Origin: Gemmatimonadota bacterium | GTDB lineage: Bacteria; Latescibacterota; UBA2968; UBA8231 | Direction: 5' to 3' | Assembly (NCBI GenBank): GCA_009845645.1 | Contig: VXZF01000714.1 | Coordinates: forward strand, 1 to 7,148 | DNA: 7,148 bases | Shown: one piece after another, positions 1-6,165 of the stretch | Layout: every line of letters begins with the position of its first letter | Numbering within the stretch: position 1 is the first letter of the stretch | Translations under genes and position numbers: made by a program | Notes under the pieces: generated by a model | Databases searched by the model: none | The model's input: the letters and a program-made list of their open reading frames with translations, nothing else | What the model was told of the DNA's origin: nothing

Positions 1-1145
1 GCGGCAAACAAGCGGGCGTCGCTGTGCCAATCTCGGTTGCGGACAATGGTGCGCGCACCGCCCAGTACGACCGCACACAGCACGACCACCCAAATTAGTC
101 GTCGCTGTCCCGGACTTCTCCGCAACCAGCACTGCCCGGCCCATCCCCAAGTCAGGGCTACTGGGATCATGGCCAAGTGCAGATAGCGCTCGGCCATGCC
201 GCTGGGCGCGAGGAAAAGCAAATTGGCCACCGGCAGCAGGCACGCGGCAAAGAATGCGCTGGCAAAGATGAGAAAGCGCGAACGCGCCACCCAAGGCAGC
301 GCGATCAACGCGGCCACACAGGCCAAACCCGCGATGAACCACAGGTCCCAAGGTGACGCCACTGGGGGAATCGACGCATACGAGTAATCCGCCGATAAAT
401 GCAGCGGCGCAACGATCAGCAGCAAATAGCGCGGCAGAATGGCCACGGCCGTGCCGAGCCGCTGCCACGGATCAAGGTCGGCCAAAAAATTGGTAGAGAC
501 CGGCCCAGCAGGGGCGTCGGCCAACGCCAGCCAACGCAACGCCAAGACGCCGAGCAAGGCCACTCCATATCCCCAGTGTCGCTTGCTCCAAGCCGCTACC
601 CCCTCCCGTGAATCGGCCAAGAAAAGCGCGACCGGCAAAACCATCGCCGTCTCCTTCGCTAGGCACGCCCCCGCGTACAGCAAATAGGCTAGTACGCGCC
701 GTTGCCGATGCGCTAGCAAAGCACTCAGCGACAACAGGCTGGCCAGCAAGTCGCCCCGCGCCGAAATCCAAGCTACTACTTCGGTCTGGAGGGGATGGCT
801 CGCGTACAGCAAGGCCGCCCACAGCGCGGCGCGATCCTCGCCGAGCAGGTCTCGGGCCAATGCGTATAGGAGCAGGCTATTGACCGCGTGCAACAGGATG
901 TTGGTCAGATGATAGCCCCAAGGGGCTTCTCCGAAGAGCTGGAAATCGAACCCCAGCGAGAGCAAAGTGAGCGGCCGGTACAGCTCCAGCCCCATCCAGC
1001 TAGCGCCAAAAAGCTCGCCTAGCGCCAACCCGCGCACCGCATCGCTAGCGAGGTACGCCGAGTCGTCGAACACAAAGCCGTTGCCCAAGGTGTTGGCGTA
1101 ACACGCCAGGGCCAACGCCGCTATGTAGATAAAGTGCGAGGTCAA
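1..1145 (-). CDS. TMTC/DUF1736-type GT-C membrane glycosyltransferase, N-terminal part (C-terminus outside window)
   Basis: The minus strand is open from an in-frame TAA at 1160-1158 to the window edge, giving 381 codons with no stop. Start chosen: TTG at 1145-1143, with AAGGA nine bases upstream; there is no ATG before residue 51. Visible family motifs: NGFVFDD (22-28, the acidic pair expected of the GT-C first loop), YRPLT (56-60), HLTNILLH (79-86), HPLQTEVVAWISARGDLL (117-134), KETA (164-167), LSADYSYASIP (250-260, the DUF1736 region), MAERYLH (317-323) and RNRDWHSDARLF (369-380). Many hydrophobic segments separate these loops. These motifs are those of the TMTC-like O-mannosyltransferase family, which use lipid-linked sugar at the membrane and normally carry C-terminal TPR repeats; any TPRs here would lie beyond the left edge. 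Sugar and acceptor are unknown. The gene is divergent from the foldase operon, so a shared function is possible but not shown. Confidence 0.88.
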   Translation of the reverse strand, partial: MTSHFIYIAALALACYANTLGNGFVFDDSAYLASDAVRGLALGELFGASWMGLELYRPLTLLSLGFDFQLFGEAPWGYHLTNILLHAVNSLLLYALARDLLGEDRAALWAALLYASHPLQTEVVAWISARGDLLASLLSLSALLAHRQRRVLAYLLYAGACLAKETAMVLPVALFLADSREGVAAWSKRHWGYGVALLGVLALRWLALADAPAGPVSTNFLADLDPWQRLGTAVAILPRYLLLIVAPLHLSADYSYASIPPVASPWDLWFIAGLACVAALIALPWVARSRFLIFASAFFAACLLPVANLLFLAPSGMAERYLHLAMIPVALTWGWAGQCWLRRSPGQRRLIWVVVLCAVVLGGARTIVRNRDWHSDARLFA

Positions 1146-1154
1146 AAACCGATT

Positions 1155-1159
1155 TCCTT
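1155..1159 (-). promoter_or_regulatory. Shine-Dalgarno for the glycosyltransferase TTG start
   Basis: On the minus strand AAGGA is followed by a nine-base spacer and then TTG. The frame is closed upstream by TAA, which overlaps the first base of this site, so the start must lie close downstream. This decides the non-ATG start. Confidence 0.7.
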
Positions 1160-1171
1160 AAACAAATGTTT
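1160..1171. repeat. Short inverted repeat in divergent intergenic region
   Basis: AAACA and TGTTT form a perfect 5-bp dyad around a central AA. It lies immediately beside a second, longer dyad at 1172-1188. The region is AT-rich, so chance occurrence is quite possible; it is listed because the two dyads abut between divergent genes. Confidence 0.3.
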
Positions 1172-1188
1172 CTTTGTATAATGCAAAG
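1172..1188. promoter_or_regulatory. Candidate operator: 17-bp near-palindrome covering the -10 box
   Basis: CTTTGTAT, a central A, and ATGCAAAG pair over eight positions with a single mismatch. The dyad contains the whole TATAAT of the plus-strand promoter, so a bound regulator would block that promoter and lies within 45 bp of the divergent start. That it is a protein-binding site is inference from position and symmetry only. Confidence 0.35.
1177..1182 (+). promoter_or_regulatory. Putative -10 element of the foldase operon
   Basis: A perfect TATAAT lies 12 bases before the ATG of the lipoprotein gene. A matching -35 is weak: TTTCCT at 1153-1158 with an 18-base spacer agrees at three of six positions. 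If this box is used, transcription would begin near 1189, leaving a leader of only about six bases. No convincing separate promoter for the divergent gene was seen; the reverse strand here offers only poor -10 matches. Confidence 0.5.
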
Positions 1189-1194
1189 TAATTT

Positions 1195-2859
1195 ATGAAC
1201 GTGCTAAGCAGAAATGTTTTGCGGCGCAGATGCGCCACGGCGTGGACGGCGTTGGTTTTGTCGGTCGCGTGCAGCCAGCAAGACGCGCCGCCAGTAGCCC
1301 TAGTCGGCGACGTGCCTATCACAAGTGCCGAGCTGCGCCAATTTGCGTCAAACGTACTGCCGGGGCTGCGTCCGGCCCAACAGGGACCAGCGGCGCGGCA
1401 GTCCTACTTGCAGACCTTGATCGACCGCCAGCTCATGCTGCACCACGCGCACGAAATAGGGATCGACCGCGAGCCGGCCGTATGGGTCGAGCAGCTACTC
1501 CAGCGGCGCACCTACTTAGCGAACCTATACCGGAAGCGCGACCTGCATCCCCAAGCGCAAGTTACGGACGCGGACATCGCCCGCTTTTTCTCCGAACACG
1601 ATCTCGGGCGCGAGCGCCTCATGACCGCCATTTTGGTCCAGACCAAGGCCGAAGCACAAGCGATCCAGCGCCAACTCGCAGCCGGCGCTTCCTTTGCCGA
1701 ACTCTCTGCTCAACACACGCTCGATCCGCGCGCAGCCGCCCAGCGCGGCCGGATCGGCTTTGTCAATCGCTCCATGGCCAGCCGCCTCGGAGTGCCAGAG
1801 GTAGTATTCGATCACCAGCCGACCGGCGTCGTATCCGAGCCGTTGCCCTTGGGGCGGCGATTTCACTTGGTGCGCTTTATCGAGGATCGCCAAGTAGAAG
1901 TCGATAGCCAGCGGGACTTGCTCGCCCGCGAGTTGGCTAAAGCCAAGAGGCGGGAGGTCGAAAAGAAGCAGGTCGAGCTCCTCGCCTATGAATTGGGCTG
2001 GCATTTGACTGCGCAGGGCCTAGCCGCCTTGCCATCGCGCGAGAATGCGCCCCTGTTCGCGTATGCCAACGGTCAGGTCTCCACCGAAGAATATCTAGAA
2101 GTTCTGCAAAAGCATCGGGTAACGCGCCCAGAGGCGCTGCAAGACAGCGCGACCATTGCGGCCTTTGCGCGCCGCGCTATCCTGCCGGAACTCGTTTTGG
2201 CCGACGCGGCCGAAAAGGCGGGCTATCACCAAGAGTTAGAGACCGCAGCGCATTTGGCCAAGGCCGACGAAGAATTGCTACTCAAAGCCGCGTATCAACG
2301 CCAAGTAAGCGCCTCAGTCACCGTGGACACCGCCGCTGTCGAGCGCTATATCGCCGCGCATCCCGAGCGATTTACCATTCCGGAGTCCATCTGCTTTGAC
2401 GAGTTGATCGCGCCCAGCCCGCAAGAGGCGCAGCAACTCAAAGAAACCTTGACAGGCCAAGAGGATTTGGCCGCCTTGGCCAAGGCCCGCGGCTTCCTGT
2501 TGCGGCCGCGGCGCGCCGACGGTCTCGTCTGCATGCACCGCTACAACAGCATTCCGTATCCCCAACTCTGGCGCGCCCTGCAACAGGCCGAGATAGGTGT
2601 CCTTAACGGCCCGGTGCGAACCCGCGAGGGATTTGCCTTATTCGTGGTGGTCCGCACCGAGCCAGCCCGCCCAGAGCCGCCACAGCAGGCGCGGCAACGG
2701 GCGCGAGCGACTCTCGTGCAGCAGGCCGAACAAGCGCGCTTTGACCAATGGATTGCGTCGCTGCGAGAAAAATACCGCAACGAAATCGACATTTCCGCCG
2801 AGCAACTCGCCGCCGCCCTGCCCGATTCGCTGCTAGCTAACCTAGCACCGCGCGAGTGA
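1195..2859 (+). CDS. SurA/PpiC-like lipoprotein foldase with two parvulin-like domains
   Basis: A 554-residue exported protein. Residues 1-25 form a lipoprotein signal: Arg-rich start, hydrophobic stretch, then LSVAC with Cys26 as the likely lipidated residue (Ser at -3 is unusual for a lipobox). Residue 27 is Ser, which by the E. coli +2 rule would favour the outer membrane. Residues about 33-130 resemble the SurA/PpiC N-terminal helical domain, beginning VALVGDVPITSAELRQF. A parvulin-like domain follows at about 140-232 (ILVQTKAEAQAI, FAELSAQH, RIGFVNR, FHLVRF) and a more diverged copy at about 388-492, then a charged C-terminal helix. The usual His of the SHILV motif is Ala145 in the first domain and apparently Asp402 in the second, so isomerase activity is doubtful. 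There is no Shine-Dalgarno before ATG 1195; translation may be leaderless. It is followed after 19 bases by the giant exported gene, its probable client. Confidence 0.85.
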   Translation: MNVLSRNVLRRRCATAWTALVLSVACSQQDAPPVALVGDVPITSAELRQFASNVLPGLRPAQQGPAARQSYLQTLIDRQLMLHHAHEIGIDREPAVWVEQLLQRRTYLANLYRKRDLHPQAQVTDADIARFFSEHDLGRERLMTAILVQTKAEAQAIQRQLAAGASFAELSAQHTLDPRAAAQRGRIGFVNRSMASRLGVPEVVFDHQPTGVVSEPLPLGRRFHLVRFIEDRQVEVDSQRDLLARELAKAKRREVEKKQVELLAYELGWHLTAQGLAALPSRENAPLFAYANGQVSTEEYLEVLQKHRVTRPEALQDSATIAAFARRAILPELVLADAAEKAGYHQELETAAHLAKADEELLLKAAYQRQVSASVTVDTAAVERYIAAHPERFTIPESICFDELIAPSPQEAQQLKETLTGQEDLAALAKARGFLLRPRRADGLVCMHRYNSIPYPQLWRALQQAEIGVLNGPVRTREGFALFVVVRTEPARPEPPQQARQRARATLVQQAEQARFDQWIASLREKYRNEIDISAEQLAAALPDSLLANLAPRE

Positions 2860-2865
2860 AACCTT

Positions 2866-2869
2866 GGAG
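2866..2869 (+). promoter_or_regulatory. Shine-Dalgarno deciding the ATG at 2879
   Basis: GGAG is followed by nine bases and then ATG 2879. An in-frame TTG at 2864 would add five residues, but it overlaps this ribosome site and would place charged residues ahead of the signal peptide, so ATG 2879 is preferred. Confidence 0.75.
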
Positions 2870-2878
2870 CGAATTCCC

Positions 2879-5800
2879 ATGATTATCCAACGCATACCCT
2901 TACGCTGGAGCCTGCCGTTGCTCCTTTTGTTAAGCCTAAACCAAGCGAGAGCGCAGGAGGGATTTGAACTGACCGCCGACGGCGTGACCATAAATCGCGC
3001 CGCGCAGTGGGAACACTGGACGCGGCCCAAACACGCCGTGCGCATCGACCCCCAGACCCATGCCCTTACTCCGCGCCGCATCGGCCAATCGACCGACGCC
3101 ATCTTAGACATCGATCGCTTCCAGACCCTAATCGGAGACCAAAAGGCATACGAAAAGATAGTCAAGGAATTGAATCGCGCCGACCGCCCCGTACCGCTCA
3201 ACATCCGCATGGCTCCAGCCACGGTAGCCGGGGTACCGATCGTCTATCTAAAGGCCAACACCAAGAAAAACATTGAGGTCGGCGATCCAATTATCTGGTA
3301 CTACTATCACGGCGGCATCCGCCACGCTGGCACCAGCGTCGAAACCGCCGCCGCCATTCTCGACGGTGATCCCACGACCTATTGGGAACCCAGCACCTTG
3401 GTCTCCCACGCCGAATACAATGACCTCGCGCCGGCTGCCAAAGGGCCTATCTACTTTATCGTCAAAGGCGACGATGGCCTAGAACGGCGAGTAGATGAGG
3501 CCACGTATGACGCCGCCGCCCCGGGTGGTCGCCGGGTCGAATATCACAACCACTCGCTCGAAAATTGGACGGTCGATATCGACTTGGGACGGCTGGTGCC
3601 ACTCTCCAAGGTGGTACTCCGCTTCCTAGATCCCAGCGAGGGCGAGCCTTTTCGCCAAGTGCGCTTGCTCGGAACGCCTTCGGATGCGCGAGGCGCGGAT
3701 TTGTCGCTCATAGACCGCACCATTGCCCCGGTCGAAAACCAAACCTCGGTGGAGTTCGACCTCGACCCGAACGACGAGGGTTTTTACCGGCAACTCCACA
3801 TCCTGCGCATCGCGGTCACCGACAGCAAGCTAGACAAGTTCGCGGTCGTGACGGAAGCCGAATTCGCGGCCCTGCCGCTCGACGAACAGGGCGGCATCGA
3901 CTACCACATCGTCAACGCGGCTGGCACGGAGACCAAGGTCGCTCGCAGCATATACGAGGACGTCGCTCCCGAGCGCCGCGGTCGCCTCGTCCACTACCGG
4001 CGCGAGCGGCCCCGCCTAGCGGCCGTAGAAGTGTGGACCCAAGGCGACAACATCGCCCTCGACGTCATCGACGGCGGCGGCAGCGTCGAACTAACCGGCA
4101 CCTTCGGCGGCCTGCCCGGGTTTGACGGTCGCTATGAGACCAACTTCCTCCAATTCGTCTGGTCGCCCGACCCCCGCTTCGAAGACCGCGGTATTATGAC
4201 CCTCGATCTCGGTGCCCGCTTCTGGATCAACTACTTCCGCATGGTCGGCGGCATCAGCGGGGTCGATGAGATGGTGGTGCGCATCTCAGACGGATCGCGC
4301 GATTCCAACGGCAGCCTAAAATGGCGCGAGATGTACCGCCAGACAGGATCTGCACCAAATTCTACCCCGTGGTCGGGGGTATCATTAGGTACGTCGGAGA
4401 GCGGGTTCGAAAGACTCGAGCAGGTGCGCTACCTGAACAGCCAGATATACACCAGCCAAGCGGGCCGCGCTGGCGGGTACAACACCGGCGACCGCATCCG
4501 CGAGGTACAGCTATTCGGCGAAGGCTACCCCTCTGAGGTCACGCTCATCTCGCCGATGATCGAGCTGCCCGGCTCGGTCATTCTCGGCCGCATCGAATGG
4601 GAGGCCGACCTGCCGGACTCCGAACGGGTCGATGTCCAGATCCGCACGCGCACCGGCGACCGCCTCGTGGAAATCGTCGAGTACTACGGCAACGGCGGCG
4701 ACCTCAAAACCGAAACCGACTACAACAACCTGCCGACCAGCTTTAAGGGGCCGGTCGTAAATCGGCTGCAACCCGGCGGCGGCTGGAGTAGCTGGAGCCA
4801 GCGTTATACCCGCTCGGGTCAGATTGTGACCTCCCCCAGCCCGCGCCGCTTCTTGCAAATCCAAGCGCGGCTGCTTTCCACCTCGCCCGATGTGGCGGCC
4901 AGCTTGCGCTCCATTGCCGTGGAATTCCTGCCTCCGGTGGCGCACCGGACCGTTGCCGAGATCTGGCCCAATACGGTCGAGCCGCGGGAAATGAGCGAGT
5001 TCGCACTTTACCTAAAGCCCACCTTTGTCGAACACCAGCCCGGAGGACCGCCCAGCCGGCGCTTTGACGAGATCTTGCTGGACGCCGAGCCAATAGAGAC
5101 ACTCGCCATTGCCGATGTAGCTCTCGGTCGTGAGGAGGATTTGGACCGCGGCCAACCCCGCCGCCTCTTCTCCGCCTCCAGCGCGGACGTGCTGATTGAC
5201 GCGGCCACTGGCGATTCCCTGAAAATCTTCTCGACCGACACCGGCACCGGCCTGCGGTTGCTCCTCCCCGAAAAGGTGGCCTTGCAGGCCGCGGGCGACG
5301 ACACCCGCACCTATTATCGGGTCGTAACAGAGGAGGGCGAGCAGGTGCCCGTAGATGGCGACGGCCGCATCCTCAACGAGCTGACCTATCTCGGCCTGCC
5401 GCCCGAGGAGCAAGGCGACATCCTCTACTTCGCCCTGCGTGGCCGCGACGCAGACGGCAATCCCATTGCCGAAGCTGTAGAGGAGTTCGCATACCATAGC
5501 TTGGCCGATTCGCTTCAAGGCGAAATTCGCTACTTTCGCCGGTTAGTGGGCAAAGGCGGAGAATTTCCTTTTGACCAGCAGGGGAACCCGTTGACCCAAG
5601 CCGCGTACAATGCCCTGCCCCGGAGTCAGCAAGGGTCCATCGCCGCAGCCGGCGAACTGGTAAGGGTGCGCTTTCACGCTTCGGTGCTGCTCAACGGCAC
5701 CACCGTAGATGCCGCAATCCGCGATTCGGCTTTCCCCGATACCTATCAGCAAGTCGATCCAGGCGACGCTACAGCCCTGACGCCCGGCACCGCCCTGAGC

Positions 5801-6145
5801 ATTTCCGTGCCCTTGTCCAACCGCGTCGTACAGGGCGTCGCCATTGCGCCGAATCCTTTTACCCCAAATGGCGACGGCACCAACGATCAAGCCCACATAC
5901 GCTTTGCACTCGGCAACCTCAATGCCGAGCGCACCATCCAAGTGCGCATCTTCGACTTGGCCGGGCACTCTGTGTGGAGCGAACGGCGGCAGGGCTTTGG
6001 CGAGCAGGTATTCACATGGGACGGGCGCGGTGACGACGGGCAACTCGTGCCGCCAGGAGCGTATCTCTGCAAGATAGACGCCGACGTAGATGCAGCTTCT
6101 GCATCCCACACCAGTAAGACGCACTTGATCGGGGTGGCGTACTGA
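2879..6145 (+). CDS. Large exported protein: discoidin-like domains, inserted repeats and a FlgD-like C-terminal domain
   Basis: 1088 residues from ATG 2879. Residues 1-25 are a classical signal peptide with an LLLLL core and predicted cleavage after ARA. Residues 26-149 are unassigned. Residues 150-391 look like a discoidin (F5/8 type C) fold: AAAILDGDPTTYWEP (157-171), LENWTVDIDLG (227-237), KVVLRF, LRIAVTD and a closing LAAVEVW. It is interrupted by two repeat blocks (173-225, 321-378); without them it is about 131 residues, near normal size. A second discoidin-like region (about 392-550) contains FLQFVWSPDPRFEDRG and TLDLGARFWINYFRMV. Residues 556-685 form a probable beta-sandwich (WSSWSQRY) with a third block; 690-985 is unassigned and holds a fourth. 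The C-terminus (987-1070) is FlgD-like/CHU_C-like: APNPFTPNGDGTND, VRIFDLAGHSVW, FTWDGRGDDG, VPPGAYLCKI. Function is unknown; ligand or glycan binding at the surface is inferred. It lies between a foldase and a membrane protein in an apparent operon. Confidence 0.85.
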   Translation: MIIQRIPLRWSLPLLLLLSLNQARAQEGFELTADGVTINRAAQWEHWTRPKHAVRIDPQTHALTPRRIGQSTDAILDIDRFQTLIGDQKAYEKIVKELNRADRPVPLNIRMAPATVAGVPIVYLKANTKKNIEVGDPIIWYYYHGGIRHAGTSVETAAAILDGDPTTYWEPSTLVSHAEYNDLAPAAKGPIYFIVKGDDGLERRVDEATYDAAAPGGRRVEYHNHSLENWTVDIDLGRLVPLSKVVLRFLDPSEGEPFRQVRLLGTPSDARGADLSLIDRTIAPVENQTSVEFDLDPNDEGFYRQLHILRIAVTDSKLDKFAVVTEAEFAALPLDEQGGIDYHIVNAAGTETKVARSIYEDVAPERRGRLVHYRRERPRLAAVEVWTQGDNIALDVIDGGGSVELTGTFGGLPGFDGRYETNFLQFVWSPDPRFEDRGIMTLDLGARFWINYFRMVGGISGVDEMVVRISDGSRDSNGSLKWREMYRQTGSAPNSTPWSGVSLGTSESGFERLEQVRYLNSQIYTSQAGRAGGYNTGDRIREVQLFGEGYPSEVTLISPMIELPGSVILGRIEWEADLPDSERVDVQIRTRTGDRLVEIVEYYGNGGDLKTETDYNNLPTSFKGPVVNRLQPGGGWSSWSQRYTRSGQIVTSPSPRRFLQIQARLLSTSPDVAASLRSIAVEFLPPVAHRTVAEIWPNTVEPREMSEFALYLKPTFVEHQPGGPPSRRFDEILLDAEPIETLAIADVALGREEDLDRGQPRRLFSASSADVLIDAATGDSLKIFSTDTGTGLRLLLPEKVALQAAGDDTRTYYRVVTEEGEQVPVDGDGRILNELTYLGLPPEEQGDILYFALRGRDADGNPIAEAVEEFAYHSLADSLQGEIRYFRRLVGKGGEFPFDQQGNPLTQAAYNALPRSQQGSIAAAGELVRVRFHASVLLNGTTVDAAIRDSAFPDTYQQVDPGDATALTPGTALSISVPLSNRVVQGVAIAPNPFTPNGDGTNDQAHIRFALGNLNAERTIQVRIFDLAGHSVWSERRQGFGEQVFTWDGRGDDGQLVPPGAYLCKIDADVDAASASHTSKTHLIGVAY
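3395..3553 (+). repeat. Protein repeat block A (two units) inside the first discoidin-like domain
   Basis: Residues 173-225 of the large exported protein. Two cores, AEYNDLAP and ATYDAAAP, have their Tyr residues 30 apart (180 and 210). The block separates the DGDPTTYWEP segment from the WTVDIDLG segment, which are close together in ordinary discoidin domains. The boundaries are my estimate. Confidence 0.6.
3839..4012 (+). repeat. Protein repeat block B (two units), sister of block A
   Basis: Residues 321-378. Cores AEFAALPLDEQGGI and SIYEDVAPERRGRL have their aromatic residues 30 apart (329 and 359), the same spacing as block A. The linker YHIVNAAGTETKV parallels YFIVKGDDGLERRV of block A. 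It separates LRIAVTDSK from LAAVEVW, neighbouring strands at the end of a discoidin domain. Confidence 0.6.
4664..4783 (+). repeat. Protein repeat block C (one unit)
   Basis: Residues 596-635. One core, DYNNLPTSFKGPV, preceded by EYYGNGGDLKTE. It lies between RVDVQIRTRTGD and GGGWSSWSQRYTRSG, which otherwise read as consecutive strands of one beta-sandwich. Confidence 0.5.
5309..5641 (+). repeat. Protein repeat block D (three tandem units)
   Basis: Residues 811-921. Three units of about 35-38 residues, with cores LTYLGLPPEEQGDI, FAYHSLADSLQGEI and AAYNALPRSQQGSI (Tyr 837, 872, 910). Each unit opens with an aromatic pair followed by an Arg/Gly-rich loop (YYRVV, LYFALRG, RYFRRLVG). This is the clearest tandem array in the protein and defines the consensus. 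The DNA of the units has diverged, so recent duplication is unlikely. Confidence 0.7.
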
Positions 6146-6157
6146 TATCGCCACCCC
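6131..6157 (+). other. Perfect 9-bp hairpin spanning the stop codon of the large exported gene
   Basis: GGGGTGGCG (6131-6139) pairs perfectly with CGCCACCCC (6149-6157) around a nine-base loop that contains the TGA stop (6143-6145). No T-run follows, so a standard intrinsic terminator is not well supported. The proposed TTG start of the next gene is eight bases beyond the stem. It may act as an attenuator, mRNA stabiliser or coupling element. Confidence 0.55.
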
Positions 6158-6165
6158 TCCATTCC

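Noticed and set aside
472..822. Minus-strand 116-aa reading frame
   Set aside because: It overlaps, in another frame, the glycosyltransferase whose family motifs are continuous across this stretch; its own translation is low-complexity and unrecognisable.
1230..1907. Plus-strand 225-aa reading frame
   Set aside because: An Arg/Pro/Ser-rich shadow of the foldase gene in another frame, with no domain resemblance.
2473..2486. Perfect 14-bp palindrome GCCTTGGCCAAGGC
   Set aside because: It lies inside the foldase coding sequence and is explained by Ala-Leu-Ala-Lys-Ala codons; no loop, T-run or intergenic context supports a regulatory role.
2864..2878. Upstream TTG start adding five residues to the large exported protein
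   Set aside because: The TTG overlaps the GGAG ribosome site, which is ideally spaced for ATG 2879, and the ATG gives a more typical signal peptide.
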